Source: Aricia agestis
Taxonomy: Eukaryota > Arthropoda > Insecta > Lepidoptera > Lycaenidae
Reading direction: 5' to 3'
DNA: 64,000 bases
Assembly: GCF_905147365.1 (NCBI RefSeq)
Contig: NC_056421.1
Coordinates: 10,186,001-10,250,000, forward strand
The position numbers and the translations under genes were made by a program. Positions 48,101 through 58,420 of this stretch are shown here, in pieces; the stretch's first letter is position 1, and each line of letters starts with the position of its first letter. Below the pieces are notes generated by a model that searched no databases, was not told where the DNA came from, and saw only the letters and a list, made by a program, of their open reading frames with translations.

Positions 48101-51100
48101 TTAACAGTTGACGAACGTTTGATGAATTCATCAAATTGGGCTGTTATTTCAGATAGTTTTTGCATAATCTGTTCTTGGTTCAGGGTGACAATTATTTGAT
48201 TTTTAGAATTGTGAGCAGCGTAGTTGTCAACTTTGGATTCTAGAGATGATAATTTTGAAGTTAAATTGTTTAAAGTTGCCATCAAAATGTCCGTGTTTGT
48301 CTTAGCCACTTGTTGCTCTCCATATTCCTTGCCGGGTTCCTTGTGAGTGTGTGTAGTTAGCACATTAGAATTAACAATGTCTTTTCCCGGTGCATTTCCT
48401 CTATTTTCATACATATTTTTATCCTGAAATGAATTTACAAATAAACCATTATAATATGATAAAAATATATCAAAGCCGAAGTATATATTAGATGTCGCAG
48501 TCGACTGAAAAAAAGCCATTCTATCAAACGGCTATACGTCGTTTAACGTATTATAAAGGGTTTTGGGGGCGATCTAGCTAGGAATAATTTTTAAGAATTG
48601 TTACTTTATTCGTGTTTTATCGAATACCGAGCAAAGCTCGGTCAAATAGCTAGTGGTAAATTAACTAAGGTGACTATTAGTTTAGTGCTATTATTACACA
48701 CGCGTAATGATAACAAGCAGATTATTCGTTTTTGAACACAATTGCAATAAATACCTCGGTTATGCATTTCATAATCCCGTAATTTCTCCTCGAATATTAG
48801 TTTAAATTTTGATTCACTCGTATGTGCCCCCATAATTTCTGTCACTTTAAAAATACTTGAAACATATAGTCTGTCAAAAAAGTGAAGAAATTAAAACGTG
48901 GCAACATCGTAGTGACATCCCTTTTTTCTTTTCCCTTAGATTGATTTGAAAGGGATGACACTACGATGTTGCCACTTTTTAATTTCTAGACTATATAATA
49001 TTTACGAAAGAATACCTTAGGTTGGGTTGCACCAGAGGCGTGGTTAATGTTAAGGTTAAAGTTATGGTTATAGTTAAATATAGCGTCCTTTAGCTTTAAC
49101 TTAAACCGGAGAAAGTCCTAAAAGCGCCATCTAGTGCTCAAAGACGAGAATTTACAGTAAGTGATTATTCAACTTGAAAAAATTGTTTTCGAGAAGCTTA
49201 ATTATTTCAAATTTCAATCCTCCATCCTATGAAGAAACAAATAATATTTATATAAGTGCAATACATAAAACTACAGTACTTTTACCGAATTTAAGAAAAC
49301 GAAACAGCTTTAGTTTCGAATTTTGAAAAGTTTCGATATACTGAGCACTAGATGGCGCTTCTAGATCGCTGCATCAGATAATGTTGGTTTAAATTTTAAG
49401 GGCGAGGGTATTGATGGTATAAAAAATTGAATTACCCGTAAAATCGACAGGAAAAATATAGTAAAACAGTAAATTTTCACGAAAAATTTAGATATACGTA
49501 TGAGCGGAGGTTATATATGACGTCCTTGGACGCCATATTTAACTTTAACCAGAGATTTGACATTTTGCACTGACCGTAGTTATAGTTAAAGTTAGTAGGT
49601 GCAACCCTCAGAACAGGAAAATAAGGTGCCACCCAACCTTAATACAACCACAAAACACGGCCCCCCGCATCACGTATCTTGCAAGAGAAATGCGATAGCA
49701 ATTGTTGCGCGATAATTGCTCCAAAATTGTAATTTCGTATCACGTATCAGCCAAAACAATACGATTGCAATCGATCACTATAATACATGACACCATCGTT
49801 TGTGACATTCATGACACCCAGCAATCGCTCGCGCGATTATTGCTAGTGGATTGTTGATCGCTATTTTTACGTGATAAGGTAGCCGGTTAGTTGATGACAT
49901 ATTATATTATACAAAACGCACCTAGCACCGCGGTGATGAGTGTTTTGAGCGACTTAAATATTCAATTAAAAAGCTAGACGTGTGACTGAATGGCGTTGTT
50001 CAGTCAAAGGGCTAGCTGTTTCATTGAACGACTATTTAAACCAGCTGGCTGCGACATATTAAACGCTGAACTTTTGTACAAATCACGATAAGAATAATAT
50101 TAATGCTTACAACAAAAATACGTTAGGTATTGGAAAAAGGTTCATTTCACTAAAATTAGTTTTGAAATAATGGTACTTATTTCATGAAATTTATCATTAC
50201 CTGAACTTGCACTGGCTGCACAGTTTCCTGTTTAATATTTATTGGCAAAGGAACGAGGCGCTTGCGGGTTTTATTGCTATCCAAAGCTGCATGTAATGAT
50301 GAGTTCTCCGACATAATATTTGAAGCAGGCGGGAAGCAATGTATCTAAAACAATAGTAAAATGTCGTGAAAGTTCAAAAACGGATATAATTTTTAGCGTA
50401 AAATTATTAAAGCTCGAGTCTTGACGATTCCCTGTGATGATGATCCCCATTATCATCACAGGGAATCGAAACCGTTAACACCACGAAGGTACTTAAATAA
50501 AACATTTACCCCCTTACTAATAAACGTTGTATGAGCTTTAAATAGTTATACAGTGTTTTGTTCCTGTCACACAAGTGACATTTTTAATTGGATCGAAGAA
50601 CACAAAACACTGTATAACTATTCAAAGCTTATACAGCGTTTATTAGTAAGGGGGAAAGTAGATAAATATCGATCTCTACTGCAACACATATTATCGATTA
50701 ATACATGCAATGCAAGTTCAAAGCTAGTATTTAATTATAAAAAAAATACCTGAGCCGGCGTTTCCGCATATTGGCGAGCTAATTCATTATTTTTGGGTTT
50801 TCTTTGTGGCATGCTGAAAACAAATTCCTGTTAATTATTACTACAGTAGGGCCTCGATAGTCCGAACCCCGGGTAATCCGAATACCTCTATAATCCGAAC
50901 GACCTCCCTCTTGTTTTTGCGTAAATTAAGGGATAAAGCGTTTTCAATGTCACTAAAATAAACTGGTCGTCAAAGTACTATACTGGAATTCTTTAAGAAA
51001 GTTTAAAATGAAATACCGTACCATCGTACTTTTGGGCCGGTATAAATAGTCAGTACTCAAGATTGCATCTCGGTCTCAAGACGCGGTTCGCCTCTATGAT

Positions 51101-54100
51101 TGGTCCAAATTTTGACAGCCAACCAATCACAGTGCCTGAACCGTGTCTTGAGACCGAGATGCATCTTGGGTACTGACTATTTATACCGGCCTTAGTTTTG
51201 TTTATGTAAGTTTTGCATGATTAACATAAATAGTTTTTTTAAAATCACTTAATAGGGTTGTTTTATTGCCAAAAATGCCTTTAATAATCGGCCAAGTGCG
51301 AGTCATACTCGCGCACGAAGGGTTTCGTACCGGTATATAGCGAAAGTAGACAAAAATTTGTGTTTTTTGTATGAGAGCCCCCCTTAAATATTTACTTTTA
51401 TTTAATTTAATTATTAAAGTAACAATATAATTAAGTTTTTTGTGAAAATTTCAAGTGCCTAGCTGTTACCATTATATATTGATTACGAGCTAGAAAGACC
51501 AAAAAAGTCACGTTTCTTGTAGATACCTCCTTAAATATTAACTTTATTTTTTTTCTAGTATTTGTTGTTATAGCGGCAACAGATATACATAATCTGTGAA
51601 AATTTCAGAAGTCTAGCTATAGCCGTTCTTGAGTTACAGCCTGGGGACAGACAGACAGACAGACAGATAGATGGACAGACAACGAAGTCTTAGTAATAGG
51701 GTCCCGTTTTTACTAAAAATAATTACATACTATAATCCGAACGCTGCGTACATCCGAACATAACAGGGTACATTATATTTTGGGTGTTCGGACTATCGAG
51801 GCCCTACTGTTATGTAGTAACCTTATTCAATTAATATACTTATTATAATATGTAATATGTGTTTAGGTTGGAAACAAAATACCTACATAATATTATAATG
51901 TTATTATATGGTGAAATACAAAATATCACTAATAATAATTAATAAATAATAGTTTAAAATAATCGGCCAAGTGCGAGTCGGACTATCGTGTTTTTTATAG
52001 GTATGGTCTTAAATATTTTTATTTCAATTTTATTATTTACTAGCGACCTCGCACGGCTTTGCAGGGGTATAAAATATAGGGAACAAATTTTTGGAGCAGT
52101 TATTTAAAATATTTTCGAATTCTTTACTAATAAATAAAAAGTTGTCAAAGAACAATTGTGTGCCAAAGCCTAATATTAGGTCAATGATTTCATCAAGATG
52201 CATCTCGGTCTCAAGACACTGTTCAGGCTCTGTGACTGGTTGGCTGTCAAAATTTGGACCAATCACAGAGCCGAACCGCGTCTTAAGACCGGGTCGCATC
52301 TTAAGTACTGACCAAAAATACGGGCCTTAGACAACGAGTTGTAGCTAGAAGTCTTAATTTAAGTCGAACTTCGGTTACAAGAGTATACCTAAGTATTCTA
52401 GAGACTCTAAACTTTACCATGCAACCATGTTCAGGAAGACATTGGGCTACATTTGAACGTGATGACCGTTTTAAGGTGTCAACGTCCTTGCGGAATCGAC
52501 ATCTCATCTCAGTTCAAGTGCAACGTAGGCCAAGAGAACTCCAATGAGTTACAGTAATTGAGTAGACTGTACGACGAAGACTTGCAGGCAGCTATTTGAC
52601 TTCACAAAAACTCGCTAAGGGTCCAAAATTAGCCCCAGCACACAGTCAAGCGCTGCTTAGTTTCGCACGTTCTCATGTTGATTTTTCATTGGAGCAATGG
52701 CGGGTCGTGCTCTTTTCTGATGAAAGCTAAATCAGTCTTTATGGTAACGATGGTCGCAGAAAAGCATACCGTAGATAAGGAGAATGATTTAAGCAGGCGT
52801 GCATTGACGAAAGGCTTCCATTTGGTAGGTGTTCGGGGACTGTATGGGGCGAGATTTCTTTTGATGCATAAACCAATCCTGAGTTCGTAACCGGGCCGCG
52901 CCTTGGCACTTTGAGTACCTATCGCTACATACTGGGACAACATGCGGTGCCATGTGCTGGTTTTATTGATGAAGGTTTCATATTGATGTAGAACAATGCT
53001 CGACCGCACGTTTCTACGAAAGTTCGTCAATATTTCTCCGACGTAGAAATTTCGGGTTTGGACTGCCCAGCAAGGAGTCCTAACCTTAATCCTATTGAGC
53101 ACCCAAGGGGAGAACTCAAAAGGAGGGTCAGGGCCTGGACTCTTGCCGCAGATACCCTTCAGGACCTCCGGGTGGCTGTACAAGAAGATCGGCATAGTAT
53201 GGCTCAGGAGTTGATCATAACTTTGATAAGGTCAAGGAAAACCCGGATGGAAACCTAAATTAGGGTAATGGGTGGCACTACGAGCTATTGAAATCAATTT
53301 GTTAGTGTTTTTTACGAGAAAGATGTTGTTAATCGCCTACTGAAATGTTATGCCAAACTGACCGGTTTTTGTTTTAAGGCTGTAGAATTAGTAAACAATT
53401 TAGAGTTACAATAACTATAGCATTAATTAAATCCTTATTGTACAACCTTTAAAACGATACCAACATTTATTTAATACTAATTATATTTCTTGAGTTATTA
53501 CCAGTTTGAATCATAAGGAGAGAGGTGGATCGATTTTTTTGCACGCAAGTGTAGATGTCTAGTATTATCATATTCATGGATTTCATATTTAATTATTATT
53601 TACCACTTTTATATCTGACAGTATAGAATTTTAGTTTGGTCGATTCCAAACAATTTCTTAGAACACTCCACATAATACAACCGATAGAGGATGTAGAGAG
53701 AATCGACTACGGGTTTTTTTTGGGCATAGTCCTTTTATCAAAATTTATTAATGGCAGTTAATACTTACTTTAATTTTAATAAGTTTACTTTTTTACTCAC
53801 TTCACTCACAATTCACAAAATAAAATGTTGTATTAAAAAATGTTGCTTGATAATTTTTATGTGATTAAAAAGTCGAGTGATAGCAATTGGGCTGCTGTTT
53901 TACTATAAATAAGTCAAATGAGAGAAGTTTACCGGCTTGTAAAAAGATGATGAGTGGCATGATGGCAGTCTGATATCAATTCATAGAATTTATTAATATG
54001 TTCAAGTTGCGATTTCTCAATATTCTTTCAACTATTTGGTTGTTTGAGTGATGATTTTATAGTATTCTGAATAGCATTTGAAGCAAAGAGATGTGCGCCC

Positions 54101-54867
54101 AAATCGCGTCGAGAGAATGTGGAGATTGCTTACCCTGCATTTAAAATATATAGCTGAAATATGCTGCAGTTTTTAATACGACTAATTTTGCTAGTTGAGA
54201 ATACAATTTATTAAACTTACCAACTAGATTTAATTATTTTAATAGCAGCGGTATTTGGTTTCTTTATTGTTCCTTTACTATTTTTTGTCAATGATTTTGA
54301 TTTCATAGGCTTTTTTCGATTGAGCAAAGATTCCTCGTATTCATGGTAGCTAACATCTGAAATATGGTCATTGTCTACTTCATATCCTACATATTCAACT
54401 TCTATTTTTGTTGGGTCTTCTTCTTCACTTATACAGTTTAAATTTTCTGTTTCAAAATCCAACTTTTGTAAATGTAAGTCATTTTGCAACATAATGTTTG
54501 TGCTTTTAAATTTGTTTATAAAACTGCATACTAAATCTAAATTTTCTTTACACTCTTCGCAAATGTACCTTGGATAGCCATCTACATCTTCTAGCTGAAA
54601 CAAAACCGGTGTCTGGTTAGTTGCCGTACTGATAAGATCATCTTGGCGGGGGCACTCCCATGCCCCAGATTAGTTAATATTATTACTTACGTAGATGTTA
54701 TTTGATTGTAAATATTACATTTAATGAAAATTTAATAAAATACCTGCCTTTTCATTCAAACACATACAAAGTTTATTCAATAAACAGGTTTCCCCTACTT
54801 CAAATAAGGGGTGTATTGCCCCAACTTTTAGGCATATTCTACATAGAAACAATGGATTTTGTTCCAT
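45125..54867 (-). CDS. ZAD-C2H2 zinc finger protein, paralogue 2, with giant intron and apparent frameshift
   Basis: Exon 1 (54748-54867, C9/C12 of the ZAD) and exon 2 (54221-54594, ICEEC pair and linker) are open. Exons 3 and 4, with four and two C2H2 fingers, lie 7.9 kb away at 45889-46356 and 45125-45360. Exon 3 is 468 nt here against 452 nt in both paralogues. The extra 16 nt are not a multiple of three, and the exon sum (1198 nt) is not divisible by three. Reading on from exon 2 through the acceptor at 46357 meets TAA after about nine codons, next to runs of A9 and A6. This is either a real one-base change or a base-call error in the homopolymer. No other stop is seen, and the fingers keep every Cys and His. 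Intron 2 contains a complete DUF4806-type gene and several transposons. Possibly a dying gene, or two separated half-genes. Confidence 0.7.
45425..45545 (-). repeat. Fragment related to hAT-like element E, in intron 3 of ZAD paralogue 2
   Basis: In reverse it reads 'ctttaaatgaacgtggc', then 'tttttgacagttctcctt', matching 32,788-32,872. Confidence 0.55.
46803..46944 (+). repeat. Tandem duplication, units of 75 and 67 bp
   Basis: 'agcatggcagttaccatttc' to 'aggcttttatttgac' is repeated immediately. The second unit lacks an internal 9-bp 'ataattgat'-like segment. Confidence 0.85.
47248..47390. repeat. Uninterrupted MITE, sister of 8,158-8,645
   Basis: 'agttgattcctattcagatg' opens and 'ctgcctaggaatcaattt' closes it. 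The centre 'cagctgacagatcacaatta' is shared with the other copy. Confidence 0.8.
47557..50812 (-). CDS. DUF4806-type protein, three exons, nested in intron 2 of ZAD paralogue 2
   Basis: Exons 50750-50812 (21 codons), 50201-50344 (48 codons) and 47557-48423 join in phase 0 with GT-AG introns to give 357 residues. The N-terminus is basic (MPQRKPKNN). Residues 112-215 look like two heptad-rich stretches (coiled coil) separated by a polar linker. Residues about 195-300 match my memory of the DUF4806 pattern: a Cys-x-Trp motif (CSW), a Gly-rich GGSRGETAK loop, an aromatic helix with RVIDFFF, then ECETFLKNILKNSTKR. A KRCESQHLRRSAQKIRQKKK basic stretch and an acidic tail follow. DUF4806 proteins are common and expanded in insects; no biochemical role is established that I know of. 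A pogo-like element ends 32 bp upstream of the ATG, so its promoter may lie in repeats. The gene shares the strand of its host gene. Confidence 0.75.
48866..49000. repeat. Hairpin MITE family S, copy 2
   Basis: 'tagtctgtcaaaaaagtgaa' at the left; 'atgttgccactttttaattt' in the right arm. It lies in intron 2 of the DUF4806-type gene. Confidence 0.8.
49015..49612. repeat. MITE 'gggttgcacca', copy 2, with a nested inverted repeat
   Basis: Outer ends 'gggttgcaccagaggcgtgg' and 'gttagtaggtgcaaccctc' match 5,990-6,132. A foreign block of about 400 bp in the middle carries 'gcgccatctagtgctca' and its complement. Confidence 0.75.
50509..50654. repeat. Hairpin MITE family C, intact copy
   Basis: 'cccccttactaataaacg' and its complement form the ends; arms of about 60 bp. 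It lies in intron 1 of the DUF4806-type gene. Confidence 0.85.
51033..51195. repeat. Hairpin MITE family H, copy 3
   Basis: 'ggccggtataaatagtcagt' and its complement at the ends; 'gcatctcggtctcaagacg' in the arm. It is the most complete copy. Confidence 0.85.
51286..51720 (-). repeat. 'Gggttccgtacc' repeat, copy 2
   Basis: 'aatcggccaagtgcgagtca' starts it, with 'agacagacagacag' and 'acaacgaagtcttagtaata' toward the end. A short second start, 'cggccaagtgcgagtcggac', occurs alone at 51,963. Confidence 0.75.
52190..52328. repeat. Hairpin MITE family H, copy 4
   Basis: 'gatgcatctcggtctcaaga' on the left arm and 'cgtcttaagaccgggtcgca' on the right. It abuts the 5' side of the Tc1 relic. Confidence 0.75.
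52330..53551 (+). pseudogene. Tc1-type transposase, decayed
   Basis: Conceptual reading in broken frames gives a helix-turn-helix part (LRQRVVARSLNLSRTSVTRV, 52,328-52,390), then EQWRVVLFSDES (first catalytic Asp, about 52,695) followed by a stop, then NNARPHV (about 52,990), where the second Asp is Asn. The third block, ARSPNLNPIEHPRGELKRRV, starts near 53,070 and includes the catalytic Glu. In-frame stops, frameshifts and the Asp-to-Asn change show it is dead. The 3' end is a Tc1-like terminus (cgatttttttgcacgcaagtg) ending at 53,551 next to TA. The 5' end is cut by a hairpin MITE. Confidence 0.8.
53552..54216. other. No supported gene
   Basis: AT-rich part of intron 2 of ZAD paralogue 2. 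Nothing recognised. Confidence 0.5.
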
Positions 54868-55016
54868 TGGTAATTTATTGTAAAATGCAAACTACTTCTA
54901 TAAACTTTAGTTAGTAAATGCCCTAAAACTTATATAATTTAAAAAAAGGAAAAATAAATGTTTTTATACCCAGTACGGTACGTGCCCACACAAATTATAA
55001 TAATATAATATATGGT

Positions 55017-55825
55017 CAGGGTTGCCAGATGCAATTTTACGATTTCCCCCAAAATGATTTTTATATTTCCCCAAAATGATACGTTTTCAAAAAAAAATCC
55101 CCAATCGCTTTGTTACAGAAAAAAAACCGAATATAAAATTGAAACTACTTTTATTCGATTTAGTAGTTTCAATCACTCGACAGTTAAACAGATACACAAC
55201 ACATGGTCGCTCGCTCGACCAAAGAGACAACTTTTTTAAGAGGATGACAGACGTGCGTGTAAGTACGCGGACTATGGCTCGACGAGCTTAGGAGTTAGGC
55301 TGGTATAAATGGTCAGTATTTAAGATGCGACCCGGTCTCAAGACACGGTTCAGGCTCTGTGATTGGTTGGCTGTCAAAATTTAGACCGAGATGCATCTTG
55401 AGTACTGACTATTTAATATTTATACCAGCCTTAATCGCCTGTGTGTCAGCAAAGAGCCGCGAGCCGCGAGCCTGGGGGCATGGTAATCCAGTGTGAGCGA
55501 TTCTCGTGTGTCACCGACGCGAGCCGAGTAAGTTCGCGAACTTAAAATCCGCGTAATTTAAGTTCGTACGTCTGTCAGGCCTTTTACGCACTCGACCAAA
55601 CAAACCAAAACAAACAAACAACTAATTTACCAGGAAGTTAATCGAATGAAAAGGACGTTGGTTTCATTTGTTTGTTATATTTTTTAGAAGTGCTAACCCC
55701 AAAAAATCCCCATAGTGTATTTATTTTCCCCAAACATTTCCCCAAAGATACTGTTTCCCCAAATTTTCGCCTAGAGTCAAAATTTTCCCCAGAATTGCGA
55801 AAAAAACCCCCAATCTGGCAACCTG
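55017..55825. repeat. Non-autonomous hAT element F (GTTGCCA type)
   Basis: Starts 'cagggttgccagat' and ends 'atctggcaacctg'. Perfect octamers tatatggt flank it (55,009-55,016 and 55,826-55,833). The subterminal parts are rich in 'ttccccaaa'. It carries a family H MITE. Confidence 0.9.
55300..55437. repeat. Hairpin MITE family H, copy 5
   Basis: 'ggctggtataaatggtcagt' to 'taatatttataccagcc'. It is nested in hAT element F and so is younger than it. Confidence 0.8.
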
Positions 55826-55849
55826 TATATGGTGCCCACTGCCCAGTAC

Positions 55850-56552
55850 CGGTGTTGCCAACTATTCAAAACGTTTTTCCCCTAAAGCAACTTCAAAACC
55901 CACTAAATTTCAACCAAAACTCCCCAAAAAATCAAAATATTTAAAATTACTTGGGGTGTGTTCTACTAAGCGCTCAAAACGCTGAAATACACCTTCAACA
56001 GGCCAAACAAACAAACAGGCCAGCAGTTTTTAAATACTTCAATATTTTTTTTCATTACTTACAACGACAATAATTAATATAATATCTATCTGTCAGCCTA
56101 CTGTCAGCTGGTACGACTCAAAATACTATAGAGACATATTGTGCTTTGTGCGGCAGTTCCATTTTAAAGGTGGCTTTCGGATCTTTGCCGCAAGCGACCG
56201 CGACCGGTAAAAATTCAAATAAAACGCTACTTTACTACATAGAATATAGGTATAATTTTCTACTGACATTTACGTAGCGACCCATACTGCCGCCGGCGGG
56301 GCGGGCGGCGTATAAGCTAGTGGCGGAGTAAAATGAAACCTATAGCCTATATCATAAAATGGCATTTCGTTTGAATTTTCGTCCGTCGCGGTCGCTCGCG
56401 ACAAAGATACGAAAGCCATTTAAGGTTGTTATTAAAAAAAAGTTCCATTCTTCAAAAATTTTACCCCCAAAAATATCCCCAAAATATTTTACCCCCTAAA
56501 AGTATTTTTTCCCACTAAATTTAGTGGGAAATCCTCATAGTTGGCAACACTG
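55850..56552. repeat. Non-autonomous hAT element G (GTTGCCA type)
   Basis: Starts 'cggtgttgccaactat' and ends 'atagttggcaacactg'. Perfect octamers cccagtac flank it (55,842-55,849 and 56,553-56,560). It lies 16 bp from the right duplication end of element F. Confidence 0.9.
56160..56430. repeat. Inverted repeat nested in hAT element G
   Basis: 'aaaggtggctttcggatctt' and 'gcaagcgaccgcgacc' face 'cgcggtcgctcgcgac' and 'gatacgaaagccatttaa'. Confidence 0.7.
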
Positions 56553-56639
56553 CCCAGTACAAAAACACAAATGACAAATTGGGTGTGTTTTGAACTTATG
56601 GAATGAATATGTACTACGTAGTACATATTAATTCCATGT

Positions 56640-56838
56640 TTGAACTTATCTCCATCGTATAATATATAAAATTCTCGTGTCACAGTTTTCGTTGCCATAC
56701 TCCTCCGAAACGGCTTGACCGATTCTCATGAAATTTTGTGAGCATATTGAGTAGGTCTGAGAATCGGCCAACATCTATTTTTTATACCAAAAATGATTTA
56801 CTTATATGGCAAAACAACGTTTGCCGGGACAGCTAGTA
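56640..56838 (+). repeat. RTE-like tail
   Basis: 'aatatataaaattctcgtgt', 'accgattctcatgaaatttt' and the end 'gccgggacagctagtatt' are in the expected order. Confidence 0.7.
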
Positions 56839-57289
56839 TTACTATAAAAAGGTTTGCTATTCGTACCAATAGTAATAAAAAAAAATATTATTTTGTTTTC
56901 TAAAAGGCGAAAACCTTGATTTCGTCAGAAAAGGTACTTACGAGTTATGCGATAGACAGAGAGCGGACATGTAGGTGAATATCACAGATTTTAGAAGTAT
57001 TCTGAGGTGAATATAATTGTAGGCACTTAGTACTGCGCGGTCGGAATTTGAACTTTATAGTATTGTAAGCATGAGTCATTATTTCTTTGAACAACATTAA
57101 ATCAACATTAATAAATATGGTGTTTTTGTGCTTTTTCCAATGACTAGTACTGTCCAATCTACTAGTCATTTACCCTACTTATGCCAAATTTGAAAAATGT
57201 ACTTGAAGTCCGATTTTAGTAATTCTTTTTTTGTTGTTGTATTGCTTAACTTAGGGAATACTGAAAGTTTCAATTCTTATTACTATTAA

Positions 57290-57438
57290 GCCGGCGCCAG
57301 ACATGGGCTTTAAAGTTTGAGCAAACTTTGCACAAATAGGAAAATGCCAGCAATTAACTTTGCACAAATAGGCAAATGTCAGTGCCACACTTGGCGAATT
57401 TGCGTATTTGATCACATGTCTGGCGCCCGCCTTACATA
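57290..57438. repeat. Hairpin MITE with 'ggcgccagacatg' ends
   Basis: 'agccggcgccagacatg' faces 'catgtctggcgcccgcc'. The centre repeats 'ctttgcacaaatagg' twice. Confidence 0.75.
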
Positions 57439-57439
57439 G

Positions 57440-58355
57440 CTGTACAATTTTTAAGTCGTATTTCTATTTTTAAAATATTATGTACATATTACTATTTTCT
57501 CTGTTACCGTCATTACGACGACAACAGAACGCGCCTTATGGCATATCCACGACGTCGTGACGCGGACGTGGAGATGATGACAGGCCGTAATTCATCACCA
57601 TCACTCGGAAGTAATTCTTTGGCTGCGGCCTGCGAGCGAACAGCGAATACTGAAGATCACTTGCATTTTAAATATTGAAGCCTGTACGCCCGCTGGGTAT
57701 TTAGTAGGTACCTACTCTGTACAGATGAAGTCGCGTGGAACGTCTAGATTTTCTATATTTTTGGAGAGCAAGCAACAAACCATAGGCGGAAATTAAAGGT
57801 AGTAGTCACTAGTCAGTTAGTAAAGGCTATGAAATAATGGAAAACCAAAGTAAGATGAAGTTAATTTTCTTTATTTCTTACGATCCGATATAAAAAATAT
57901 TAAACTTTCATAAAAATCCGGTAACAAAAATCAACCTTGTGTTTGAATAAATTAACGAAAGACACAGTAACAATCGAAACTTGAAAAATAACTCTTTTAA
58001 ACTTTTACAATTTCAACTAAAAGTAAGTATTATTTTTATATATCTAATAAATACTTAAATAAATTTAAAAATATAAAGATGTGACCACTAACAACCAACT
58101 GCTATAAATTCTGAAATCACTTAGCATACACAACCGTCCAAAATAATTATATTCAAAGAAAGTACAGGTAGGATAATTGCATCAAAATCCTACAGAGTAC
58201 ATGCAGGATATTTTTCATCAAAATCTCTCCGAGGCGACGGAAAAAGCAGCTAAAAATCGAATTCTAAAGTACTTCACTTAATCAAAACAGTTGAAGTTAC
58301 AACAGTGTACATACTACTAATTTATACTACATAATAACATCAGAGTAAACAGAAG
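57440..58355. other. No supported gene
   Basis: AT-rich sequence with one CG-rich patch near 57,510-57,580. No coding signal recognised. Confidence 0.45.
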
Positions 58356-58420
58356 TAACGAGTAGGCCGACTCAGAAGAGATCTCGCTTAGGTAAGCGTT
58401 TGACGTAGTATATCATAACT

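Larger units (their letters stand above)
50844..51809. mobile_element. pogo-like element with nested insertions
   Basis: Termini 'cagtagggcctcgatagtcc' and its complement are pogo/Tigger-like, with TA at the left flank. Repeated 'taatccgaa' follows inside. A family H MITE (51,033-51,195) and a 'gggttccgtacc' repeat (51,286-51,720) are inserted in it. Confidence 0.8.

Noticed and set aside
48760..48845. Extra exon of the DUF4806-type gene
   Set aside because: The three chosen exons join in phase 0 without it, and no acceptor of matching phase is clear.
52686..53195. 169-codon reverse-strand ORF
   Set aside because: It is the complement of the Tc1 transposase relic, which explains the region better on the plus strand.
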